Source of the DNA: Nocardioides sp. Root1257
GTDB lineage: Bacteria; Actinomycetota; Actinomycetes; Propionibacteriales; Nocardioidaceae
Length of the DNA: 64,000 bases
NCBI RefSeq assembly: GCF_001425175.1
Contig: NZ_LMDV01000001.1
Location: forward strand, 372,001-436,000
Reading direction: 5' to 3'
Part shown: piece by piece, positions 1 to 7,065 of the stretch
Position numbering within the stretch: position 1 is the stretch's first letter
Layout of the letters: each line of letters opens with the position of its first letter
Program-made: the position numbers and the translations under genes
Notes under the pieces: model-generated
What the model was told of the DNA's origin: nothing
What the model saw: only the letters and a program-made list of their open reading frames with translations
The model's database searches: none

Positions 1-242
1 CCGCCGACCTCGCCGACGTCCGTGCCCGCGCGGCCGGCGGCTGCCAGGTCCTCGGCCTGCGCTACCGCGACGACGTCGCAGTCGGCACCCGCTTCGACAC
101 CCTCACCGCCGAGATCGGCGACGCCTTCCTCCGCGTCGAGTTCGACGGCAAGGGCCACTCGACCCTCACCGAGCACCGCCAGCAGGAGGGCGTCGACCGC
201 GTCCTCTCCTTCTTCGCCGAGAAGTTGAATCGAGACTTCTGA
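1..242 (+). CDS. Dienelactone hydrolase family protein, C-terminal part (partial)
   Basis: The window opens inside this gene. The frame starting at base 3 runs 79 codons to a TGA at 240-242. The fragment contains LGLRYRDD, FDTLTAEIGDAF and STLTEHR, matching the end of actinobacterial dienelactone hydrolase-like proteins (alpha/beta hydrolases; STLTEHR carries the His expected for the catalytic triad). The Cys/Asp part and the start lie outside the window. The last codons (KLNRDF-stop) are encoded by the first unit of a 21-nt tandem repeat, so the end of the protein has probably been rewritten by that element. Substrate unknown. Confidence 0.75.
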   Translation, partial: ADLADVRARAAGGCQVLGLRYRDDVAVGTRFDTLTAEIGDAFLRVEFDGKGHSTLTEHRQQEGVDRVLSFFAEKLNRDF

Positions 243-286
243 CGTTTGAATCGAGAGTTGTGACCGTCGAGTCGGGACTTCTTGTC
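225..286 (+). repeat. Left block of 21-nt tandem repeats (inverted relative to 1302-1363)
   Basis: Three imperfect units start at 225, 246 and 267, exactly 21 bases apart. The core is TTGAATCGAGAGTTGTGAC (246-264). The first unit contains the stop codon of the upstream hydrolase gene. Bases 246-274 match the reverse complement of 1335-1363 at 28 of 29 positions. With the right block, it brackets the DUF559 gene. Confidence 0.85.
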
Positions 287-391
287 CCGGGATGGGCCAC
301 TTCGTGCCCACAGCGGACCTGATCCGCCCGTCGTCCACAGCCACTGGTCGGGGCCGAGGCCGACGCTGCCCGGCCCGATCATCGTCGGAGG

Positions 392-1303
392 ATGACGCAC
401 TGGCCGGATGTGCCCTTCACCCGCGCCGAGCTCGCCGGACTCGGCCTGGCTGCCACTGACCTGCGGCGCGGGCAACGTGACGGAGACGTGCGCAGGATCC
501 TGCGCGGTGTCTTCGTCGCAGCCCGACTCGACGACACGCTCGAGCTCCGCGCCGTCGCGGCTGCCAAGGCAACGCCGGAGGGTCACGTGATCGTCGACCG
601 GACCGCCGCGTGGCTGCACGGCGTCGACATGCACGCGTACGGCGAGCTCGACGGCATCCCGCCCGTCGAGACCTGCGCACTGAGATGGAGCGCACCGACA
701 ACGCTGGGCGGGATCGCCGGCCGCACCCGGGATCTCCGGCCCGAGGACCAGATGCGGATCGGTGGAGTCTGCGTCACCACCCCGCTCCGCACCGCGCTGG
801 ATCTCGGCTGCTGTCTGCGCCGCCGAGAGGCGTTCGCAGCGCTCTGCATGATCGCTCGGGCACACCACCACACCCGTCATGACTACGTCCGGGCGCTCTC
901 TCGGTACCGACGAAGGCGCGGCGTCGTCCAGCTCCGCGAACTCGTGGCACTCGTGGACACCCGCTTCGAGTCCCAGCGCGAGGCGTGGTGCTTCCTGGCG
1001 ATCGCGGACGCCGAGCTGCCCCATCCGGAGCCGCAGGTCTGGATCGAGGTCGACGGTGCACCGACGTACCGGCTCGACCTCGCCTACCGTCGCCTCCGGG
1101 TGTGCGTCGAGTACGACGGCCACGACGCGCACTCCTCCGAGCAGCAGCGGGAGCATGATCGCAAGCGGCGGCAGTGGCTCACCGACCACGGCTGGACCGT
1201 GGTCGTCGTACGCGAGGGTGACTTCACCGGCGAGGGGCTCGAGCGATGGCTCAGGGAGCTGCGCGCAGCCCTCACTCCGGCGTACACGAGTCGACGCTGG
1301 TGA
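392..1303 (+). CDS. DUF559 / AbiEi-like protein with PD-(D/E)XK-type C-terminal domain
   Basis: 303 residues. Residues 8-45 (FTRAELAGLGLA..., RILRGVFV) look like the winged-helix N-terminus of AbiEi-type antitoxin-like proteins. The C-terminal part (about 190-290) carries FESQREAW, RLDLAY (Asp229) and CVEYDG (Glu240, Asp242), the acidic pattern of DUF559/Vsr-like restriction-endonuclease folds. Such single-gene proteins are very common in actinobacteria, have no proven role and are often scattered as genomic islands. No partner toxin is adjacent. The gene sits alone between two convergent genes, flanked by inverted blocks of a 21-nt repeat. Nuclease activity is inferred from the motif only. 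Confidence 0.75.
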   Translation: MTHWPDVPFTRAELAGLGLAATDLRRGQRDGDVRRILRGVFVAARLDDTLELRAVAAAKATPEGHVIVDRTAAWLHGVDMHAYGELDGIPPVETCALRWSAPTTLGGIAGRTRDLRPEDQMRIGGVCVTTPLRTALDLGCCLRRREAFAALCMIARAHHHTRHDYVRALSRYRRRRGVVQLRELVALVDTRFESQREAWCFLAIADAELPHPEPQVWIEVDGAPTYRLDLAYRRLRVCVEYDGHDAHSSEQQREHDRKRRQWLTDHGWTVVVVREGDFTGEGLERWLRELRAALTPAYTSRRW

Positions 1304-1363
1304 CCAGAACTCTCGACTCGCGCGTCACAACTCTCGACTCGACCGTCACAACTCTCGATTCAA
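1302..1363 (-). repeat. Right block of 21-nt tandem repeats (inverted copy of 225-286)
   Basis: Read on the minus strand, three units begin at 1363, 1342 and 1321, again 21 bases apart, with the core TTGAATCGAGAGTTGTGAC or TCGAGTCGAGAGTTGTGAC. The block starts at the stop codon of the DUF559 gene and ends four bases before the stop codon (1367-1369) of the convergent ltp2 gene. It mirrors the left block, so gene plus repeats form a symmetrical unit. Confidence 0.85.
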
Positions 1364-1366
1364 CCG

Positions 1367-2530
1367 TCAGGCGGAGAGGATGAGCCCGCTGGTGGGGACG
1401 CCGGTGCCGGCGGTGACGACGAGGTGCTCGACGCCGTCGACCGGGTTGACCGACGTGCCGCGGACCTGACGGACGCCCTCGGCGATGCCGTTCATGCCGT
1501 GGATGTAGGCCTCGCCGAGCTGCCCGCCGTGGGTGTTGAGCGGGAACGCGCCGTCGACCTCGATGCGGCCGTCGGCCACGAACCCCGGCGCCTCGCCGCG
1601 GCCGCAGAAGCCGAGCTCCTCGAGCTGCATCAGCACGTACGGCGTGAAGTGGTCGTAGAGGATGCCCATCCGCATGTCGTCGGGGCCGAGCCCGGATTGG
1701 CGCCACAGCTCGCGCCCGACGACGCCCATCTCGGGGATGCCGATGTCGTCGCGGTAGTACGACGTCATCACGAACTGGTCGGCACCGCTGCCCTGCGCGG
1801 CCGCTGAGATGTACGCCGGGGTCTGCTTCAGGTCGCGCGCCCGCTCGGCCGACACGACGACGAGCGCCTGCGCGCCGTCGGACTCCTGGCAGCAGTCGAG
1901 CAGGTGCAGCGGGTCGACGATCATCCGGGAGGCCTGGTGGTCCTCGATGGTGATCGGCTTGCCGTAGAAGAACGCGTTCGGGTTGGTCGCCGCGTGCCGC
2001 CGGTCGGCGACGGCCACGGCCCCGAAGTCGCGCGAGGTCGCGCCGTACTCGTGCATGTAGCGGGTCGCCTGCATCGCCACCGTCGCGGCCGGCGTGCCCA
2101 GGCCCATCGGGTAGGACCAGGCGTTGTCGAGGCCGTTGGTGTTGACCTGGGTCGCCGCGGCGACGGAGAACTGGCCGAAGCGCGACTCGGAGCGCTCGTT
2201 GAAGCCGCGGTAGCAGACGACGACGTCGGCCACCCCGGTCGCGACCGCCATCGCGGCCTGCTGGACGGTCGCGCAGGCCGCGCCCCCTCCGTAGTTGATG
2301 CGGCTGAAGAACCGCATCTCCTTCATCCCGAGCTCGCGGGCGACCGCGATCTCCGAGGAGGTGTCCATCGTGAACGTCGTCAGGCCGTCGACGTCGTCGA
2401 CCGTCAGCCCGCAGTCAGCGAGTGCGTGCTGCACCGCCTCGACGGACAGCTGGAGCTCGGAGCGCCCGGAGGCCTTGGAGAACTCGGTCGCGCCGATGCC
2501 GGCGATCGCCGCCTTGCGGTAGAGGCTCAC
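1367..2530 (-). CDS. ltp2: Ltp2-type thiolase-like aldolase, steroid side-chain degradation
   Basis: 387 residues, against about 386 for M. tuberculosis Ltp2 (Rv3540c). The N-terminus AAIAGIGATEFSK and the thiolase-superfamily fold (INYGGGAACATVQQA; HGGQLGEAYIHG near the end) mark a lipid-transfer/thiolase-like protein. In the family, Ltp2 performs the retro-aldol step that releases propionyl-CoA and the androstane nucleus, and needs the DUF35 domain of ChsH2 as partner. GTG start at 2530 chosen because it overlaps the upstream gene's TGA (GTGA). It is the last gene of a five-gene operon in the same order as the mycobacterial igr operon. Confidence 0.9.
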   Translation of the reverse strand: MSLYRKAAIAGIGATEFSKASGRSELQLSVEAVQHALADCGLTVDDVDGLTTFTMDTSSEIAVARELGMKEMRFFSRINYGGGAACATVQQAAMAVATGVADVVVCYRGFNERSESRFGQFSVAAATQVNTNGLDNAWSYPMGLGTPAATVAMQATRYMHEYGATSRDFGAVAVADRRHAATNPNAFFYGKPITIEDHQASRMIVDPLHLLDCCQESDGAQALVVVSAERARDLKQTPAYISAAAQGSGADQFVMTSYYRDDIGIPEMGVVGRELWRQSGLGPDDMRMGILYDHFTPYVLMQLEELGFCGRGEAPGFVADGRIEVDGAFPLNTHGGQLGEAYIHGMNGIAEGVRQVRGTSVNPVDGVEHLVVTAGTGVPTSGLILSA

Positions 2531-2913
2531 AGCGCCACCCGGACGGTGCCGGTCACGTGGTCGCCGAGCGAGACCGAGCCGACGACCTTGATCGTCGCGA
2601 TGCCGTCCTCGACCGACTCGACCTCGCCACGGAACGTCAGCGTGTCGTACGGGTGCGCGGGCGCGCCGAGACGGATCGCGATGCCCTTCAGCTCGGTGTC
2701 GGGCCCGGCCCAGTCCACCACGTACTTCTCCACCAGCCCGTTGCTGGTCAGGATGTTCATGAAGATGTCCTTGGACCCGGCCGCCTGGGCGACATCGCGG
2801 TCGTGGTGGACGTCCTGCCAGTCCCGGGTCGCGATCGCGGTGCTCACGATCGTGGTCGGGGTCATCGGCAGGCTCCACTCCGGGATCTGCTGGCCCGCTT
2901 CCAAGGTCTTCAT
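2527..2913 (-). CDS. chsH1: MaoC-like enoyl-CoA hydratase subunit ChsH1
   Basis: 128 residues (M. tuberculosis ChsH1 has about 129). Hot-dog/MaoC motifs are visible: RDWQDVHHDRDVA near residue 35 with the D-H hydratase signature, then SNGLVEKYV and TFRGEVESVEDG. In the known system ChsH1 and the MaoC part of ChsH2 form the heteromeric hydratase that acts on the 3-carbon steroid side chain after ChsE1-ChsE2. Overlaps its neighbours by ATGA at both ends, implying translational coupling. Confidence 0.88.
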   Translation of the reverse strand: MKTLEAGQQIPEWSLPMTPTTIVSTAIATRDWQDVHHDRDVAQAAGSKDIFMNILTSNGLVEKYVVDWAGPDTELKGIAIRLGAPAHPYDTLTFRGEVESVEDGIATIKVVGSVSLGDHVTGTVRVAL

Positions 2914-3323
2914 GCTCGCCTCCAGATCGGCAGGGTCAGGTCGTCGTCGATGCGGCGGTAGCCCACCCGCAGGCGCATCCCGATCTCGATCTCGGCGTCC
3001 ACCCCGGAGTCCGACACAGCGTCCACGACCTCGCCGACCATCCGCACGCCCTCGTCGAGGTCGACCAGCGCGATCACGATCGGCAGCTCCTTGCCGGGGA
3101 CCGGGGGGTAGCGGTGCACGACGTACGAGAAGACCGTTCCGGTGCCGGCGGCAACGATGTGGCCGCGGTCGAACTTCCCACACTCGACGCAGGTGGGGCC
3201 CGGCGGGAAGCGCAGCGCCCCGCAGGCGTTGCACTGCTGGATGCGGAGCTCGCCGATCGCGGTGCCGTCCCAGAAGAACTGGGAGTCCCGGCCCATCATC
3301 GGCCGGATGACGCCGGCGGTCAT
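2910..3323 (-). CDS. chsH2: DUF35 OB-fold protein, equivalent to the C-terminal half of ChsH2
   Basis: 137 residues. The zinc-ribbon motif CNACGALRFPPGPTCVECG (near residues 31-49) precedes an OB fold (GTVFSYVVHRYPPVPG), the ChsH2 C-terminal/DUF35 architecture. In mycobacteria this domain is fused behind a MaoC domain in one 311-residue ChsH2 and docks Ltp2. Here it is a separate gene whose ATG overlaps the stop of the MaoC-like gene (ATGA at 3320-3323). Together the two proteins total 313 residues, so this looks like a gene split rather than an extra gene. The sequence shows the domains and the overlap; the partnership is inferred. Confidence 0.85.
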   Translation of the reverse strand: MTAGVIRPMMGRDSQFFWDGTAIGELRIQQCNACGALRFPPGPTCVECGKFDRGHIVAAGTGTVFSYVVHRYPPVPGKELPIVIALVDLDEGVRMVGEVVDAVSDSGVDAEIEIGMRLRVGYRRIDDDLTLPIWRRA

Positions 3324-3850
3324 GCCTTCTCCCCCTTGTCGCGAGGGATGAACTTCAGGACCCGGAAGAGCATCGTGGCGACCACCTCGCTCTGTCCGTC
3401 TTCATGGCGCACGTACCAGGTGTTGCGCGAGGTCACGAAGTAGCCGACGCCCATCGCGGTGCTCTTCGGGCCGGCGACCGAGTCCAGCGCCGTGGTGACC
3501 CGGAGCTCCTCGCCGACGCGCAGGTAGCGCTCGTAGGTCTGCTCGCAGTTGGTGCCCAGGACGGCCGTGTAGCCCTCCTCGGTGAGCACCTCCATCATCC
3601 GGCTCAGCGGGTCGTCGGACGGCCGGCGGCGACCGAGGCCCGGCATCGTCCAGACCTGTGCCATCGACGGCGGCGCCTCGCCGTTGCGGAAGCGCGGGTT
3701 CTCGTAGCCCATCGCGTCGAGCCAGGTGCCGATCGTCGGCTGGTTGACCTCGTACGGCGCCATCGACTCCGAGGCCTCGCCGAGCGCCTTGATGCGCTCG
3801 GCCTCGGCCATGATGCGCTCGTGCGCGCCCTCCACCTCGGCCGCGCTCAT
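3320..3850 (-). CDS. chsH2: MaoC-like N-terminal half of ChsH2 as a separate gene
   Basis: 176 residues. It begins MSAAEVEGAHERIM and carries features of the MaoC/FAS1 dehydratase-like half of ChsH2 (GTWLDAMGYENPRFRNGEAPP, LGTNCEQTYERYLRVGEEL, FVTSRNTWYV). The start at 3850 overlaps the stop of the upstream acyl-CoA dehydrogenase (ATGA). Expected to pair with ChsH1 as the structural hydratase subunit. The stand-alone form, followed immediately by the DUF35 gene, differs from the fused mycobacterial arrangement. Confidence 0.85.
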   Translation of the reverse strand: MSAAEVEGAHERIMAEAERIKALGEASESMAPYEVNQPTIGTWLDAMGYENPRFRNGEAPPSMAQVWTMPGLGRRRPSDDPLSRMMEVLTEEGYTAVLGTNCEQTYERYLRVGEELRVTTALDSVAGPKSTAMGVGYFVTSRNTWYVRHEDGQSEVVATMLFRVLKFIPRDKGEKA

Positions 3851-6030
3851 CGAGGGACTCGCGGGAGGCCCATGCCGAACATCGCGATCAGCTCGCGCTG
3901 CACCTCCTGCACGCCCCCACCGAAGGTGAGCACGAGGTTGCGCTTGGCCTGTCCGTCCAGGTAGGTCATCAGGTCGCCGGTCTCCTTGTCCGAGGGGTCG
4001 CCGTAGCGGTGCACGATGTCGACCAGGTCGGCGGCGAGGTGCTGGACCTGGTCGGCCGCGAAGACCTTGGACGACGAGGCGTCGCCGACGGAGATCTCGC
4101 CCACCGCGGCAGCGCGGGCGACCTCCCAGTTGAGCAGCTCGTTGACCCGGAAGACCGCGGTCACCTCGCCCATCACCCGGCGTACGTCGGGCCGGTCGAT
4201 GACGCCGGCCTTCGTGGCCCACTCCGCGACCCGGTCGCGCAGTCCTTCGAGGCGGCCGGCGGGGCCGAGCATCACGCGCTCGTGGTTGAGCTGGGTGGTG
4301 ATCAGCTTCCAGCCCTGGTTCTCCTCGCCGACCAGCATGTCGACCGGGACCCGCACGTCGTTGAAGTACGTCGCGTTGACGTGGTGCGAGCGGTCGGCGG
4401 TGATGATCGGCGTGAACGAGTAGCCCGGGTCGGACGTGTCGACGATCAGGATCGAGATGCCCTTGTGCTTCGGGGCGTCCGGGTCGGTGCGGACGGCGAG
4501 CCAGAGATAGTCCGCCTGGTGCCCACCGGTGGTCCAGAGCTTCTGCCCGTTGACGACGTAGTGGTCGCCGTCGCGCTTCGCCGTGGTCCGCAGCGAGGCG
4601 AGGTCGGTGCCGGCGTCGGGCTCGCTGTAGCCGATCGCGAAGTGCACGTCGCCCGCCAGGATCCGCTTCAGGAAGAGGTCCTTCTGCTTCTCGGTGCCGT
4701 ACTTGATCAGCGTCGGCCCGACCGTCTGCAGGGTCACGGCCGGCAGGTGCACGTCGGCGCGCTGCGCCTCGTTGGCGAAGATCGTCTGCTCGATCTCGCC
4801 GAGCCCGTGGCCGCCGTACTCCTTCGGCCAGCCGACCCCCATCCAGCCGTCGTCGCCCATCTGGCGCACCACGCGCTGGTAGGTCTCGCCGTGCCGGTCC
4901 AGCGCCATGTCGCGGTGCTCGTTGCCGTCGGCGAGCCCGGTGAAGTACGCGCGGAGCTCGGCCTTCAGCGCCCGCTGTGCCTCCGTGAGTTCGAGGTTCT
5001 TGGTCGTCGGGTCCTCGACCTGCACGTCCTCGGCCTGGACCCCGAGCGCGTGCACGAGGTCGGTGACCCAGGAGAAGTAGCGCGACATCGGGTAGGTGAT
5101 GTCGACGCCCATGCCGCCGTGCAGGTGGTGGCAGGTGCGCATCAGGGCGGGCGCCTCGTGGCAGACCCAGTACGCCGCGACCGCGAGGTCGTCGGCGGCG
5201 TCGATGCCGTTCGTGATCCGCCACGCGGCGTTGTCGGCAGCGAGGTCGAGGGTGCGCGACGCGATGTAGACGTCGGCGATCTGCATCGCGACCGCCTGGA
5301 ACTCCGCGAGGGTGCGACCGAACTGCGTGCGCCCCTTGATGTACGTCGCCGTGAGGTCCCGCGCGCCGGCGGCCAGGCCGGCCGCCGTGAGGCACTGACC
5401 GGCGACCCCGAGGTCGAGCAGCACCCGCGCGGCGTCGTCGCCCGTCAGGAGCTCGGCGGCGGCGCCGTCCAGGACCACGGTGTGCTGGGGGGTGCCGAAG
5501 CTCGACATCGTCTCGAGCAGCTGGACGCCCGCACCGGACGGGTCCACCAGCGCCACCACGTCGCGGTCGCCGTCGCGGGCCGTTACGAGCAGCCGGGTGG
5601 CGCGGTCGGCGTACGTCACGCCGATCTTGCGGCCGCTGACCGTTCCGTCGGCGTACGACGTGGCCGGGCCGAAGTCGCGCACTGCGGGCGTCAGCACGGT
5701 CTCGCCCGAGGCCACCCCGGGCAGGAGCGCCGCCTGCTGGTCGGGCGACCCGGCGGCCGCGAGGGTCAGGACGCCGCAGCAGAGCGTCTCCCAGACCGGG
5801 AGCTGGACGGCGCGTCGACCGGTCTCGCGCAGCAGCACGGCCACCTCGGCCAGCCCGAGGCCCTCGCCGCCGTGCTCCTCCGGCACCGGCAGCGCGAGCA
5901 GGCCCGCGCCCGCGAGCGCCTGCCAGGTCTCGCCGGGGTCGTCGCCCGCACGGTCGAGCGCGTCGCGCACGACCGAACCCACCGCCTCGATCGCCTCTGC
6001 CGTCGAATGCAGATCCTGCGTCACGTACAT
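3847..6030 (-). CDS. Fused ChsE1-ChsE2 acyl-CoA dehydrogenase
   Basis: 727 residues, nearly the sum of mycobacterial ChsE1/FadE28 (about 339) and ChsE2/FadE29 (about 387). Residues 1-340 resemble FadE28 (LPVPEEHGGEGLGLAEVAVLL, GRTQFGRTLAEFQAVAMQIAD, HHLHGGMGVDITYPM). From about 345 the protein restarts as an acyl-CoA dehydrogenase resembling FadE29 (VGWPKEYGGHGLG, AIGYSEPDAGTDLASLRTTA, QLNHERVMLGPAGR, FGGGVQEVQRELIA). In M. tuberculosis these are two proteins forming an alpha2-beta2 complex that dehydrogenates the 3-carbon side-chain CoA ester. First gene of the operon; a perfect KstR box lies 39 bases upstream of the ATG. Confidence 0.9.
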   Translation of the reverse strand: MYVTQDLHSTAEAIEAVGSVVRDALDRAGDDPGETWQALAGAGLLALPVPEEHGGEGLGLAEVAVLLRETGRRAVQLPVWETLCCGVLTLAAAGSPDQQAALLPGVASGETVLTPAVRDFGPATSYADGTVSGRKIGVTYADRATRLLVTARDGDRDVVALVDPSGAGVQLLETMSSFGTPQHTVVLDGAAAELLTGDDAARVLLDLGVAGQCLTAAGLAAGARDLTATYIKGRTQFGRTLAEFQAVAMQIADVYIASRTLDLAADNAAWRITNGIDAADDLAVAAYWVCHEAPALMRTCHHLHGGMGVDITYPMSRYFSWVTDLVHALGVQAEDVQVEDPTTKNLELTEAQRALKAELRAYFTGLADGNEHRDMALDRHGETYQRVVRQMGDDGWMGVGWPKEYGGHGLGEIEQTIFANEAQRADVHLPAVTLQTVGPTLIKYGTEKQKDLFLKRILAGDVHFAIGYSEPDAGTDLASLRTTAKRDGDHYVVNGQKLWTTGGHQADYLWLAVRTDPDAPKHKGISILIVDTSDPGYSFTPIITADRSHHVNATYFNDVRVPVDMLVGEENQGWKLITTQLNHERVMLGPAGRLEGLRDRVAEWATKAGVIDRPDVRRVMGEVTAVFRVNELLNWEVARAAAVGEISVGDASSSKVFAADQVQHLAADLVDIVHRYGDPSDKETGDLMTYLDGQAKRNLVLTFGGGVQEVQRELIAMFGMGLPRVPR

Positions 6031-6068
6031 CTCCTACGACCGTCTCGGGTACGAACGGAATGCGAAAC

Positions 6069-6082
6069 TGTAACCTGTTCTA
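6069..6082. promoter_or_regulatory. KstR operator, side-chain operon / divergent hydrolase
   Basis: TGTAACCTGTTCTA fits TNNAACNNGTTNNA at all fixed positions. It lies between the divergent starts at 6030 (fused dehydrogenase) and 6118 (alpha/beta hydrolase), so it could control both. Confidence 0.85.
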
Positions 6083-6117
6083 CTCTAGCCGGACCCGAAC
6101 GTCGAGAGTGAGGATCT

Positions 6118-7065
6118 GTGCGACCACCGACTCCCCGGACGCTCCTGAGGGCCACGCTCGCCCGCAAGATCTACGTGCCGTACGTGCGGATCCCCGAGGG
6201 CCGGACGGTCGAGCTGCCGGGCCGGGGCACGACGTACGTGACCGACACCCCGGGCCCGAGCCCGGACTCCCCCACCGTCGTGCTGCTGCACGCGGTCGGG
6301 TGCACGGGCCTGCTCACCTGGTTCCCGGCGATCGAGCCGCTGTCGCGGCGCTTCCGGGTGGTCACGCTCGACCAGCGCTGGCACGGACGCGGGATCCAGT
6401 CCGAGAAGTTCTCGCTCGCCGACTGCGCCGATGACGTCGCCGCCCTGGTCGACGTGCTGGGGCTCGAGGAGGTCATCGTCGCCGGCTACTCGATGGGCTC
6501 GATCATCGCCCAGCGGGTCTGGCGCCAGCACCCCGAGCGGGTGGCGGGTCTCGTGCTGTGCGCCACGACCGACCGGTTCCGCGCCTCCGTCGCCGAGCGG
6601 GCGTTCCACGAGAGCATGGAGATCGCGATGCTCGGTACCCGCGGCCTGTCCCGCTCCCGGGTCGCGGTCCGCGCCGCGCGTACGGCGGCCCGCGCGCTCG
6701 ACCTGCAGCCCGACGACGTGCACGAGTGGGCCTTCGCCGAGTTCCGCAGCACCAGCCCGTGGGCCGTCGGTCAGGCCGTCGCGGCCCTGGGTCGCCACCA
6801 CTCGCGGCCGTGGCTGTCCCGCATCGACGTGCCGACCGCGGTCGTCCTCACCCGGCAGGACCACGTGCTGCCGCCGCGGCACCAGCTCGCGCTCGCCCGT
6901 CGCATCCCCGGCGCGACGATCCACGACATCGAGGCCGGGCACGCCGCGTGCGTGCTGCAGTCGGAGCGGTTCGTGCCGGCGTTCCTCGAGGCGGTGACCA
7001 CGGTCAACGCGCGGCGTCGCGACTTCAGCCGCCGGAGGCCGCCTTCTTCTTGCGTGCCTGCTTGA
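6118..7065 (+). CDS. Alpha/beta hydrolase divergent from the side-chain operon
   Basis: 315 residues from a GTG start at 6118. Alpha/beta hydrolase motifs: LLHAVGCTG oxyanion region (about 57-64), LDQRWHGRG, nucleophile elbow GYSMGS with Ser125, a late acidic residue in LTRQDHVLP and the His in AGHAA. It shares a short intergenic region holding a perfect KstR box with the ChsE1-ChsE2 gene, so it is likely part of the steroid regulon, but the substrate cannot be read from sequence. The 3' end overlaps the convergent wax synthase gene by 41 bases. Confidence 0.8.
   Translation: MRPPTPRTLLRATLARKIYVPYVRIPEGRTVELPGRGTTYVTDTPGPSPDSPTVVLLHAVGCTGLLTWFPAIEPLSRRFRVVTLDQRWHGRGIQSEKFSLADCADDVAALVDVLGLEEVIVAGYSMGSIIAQRVWRQHPERVAGLVLCATTDRFRASVAERAFHESMEIAMLGTRGLSRSRVAVRAARTAARALDLQPDDVHEWAFAEFRSTSPWAVGQAVAALGRHHSRPWLSRIDVPTAVVLTRQDHVLPPRHQLALARRIPGATIHDIEAGHAACVLQSERFVPAFLEAVTTVNARRRDFSRRRPPSSCVPA

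Noticed and set aside
4009..6111. 700-residue plus-strand open frame
   Set aside because: Antisense of the fused acyl-CoA dehydrogenase, which has full-length family similarity.
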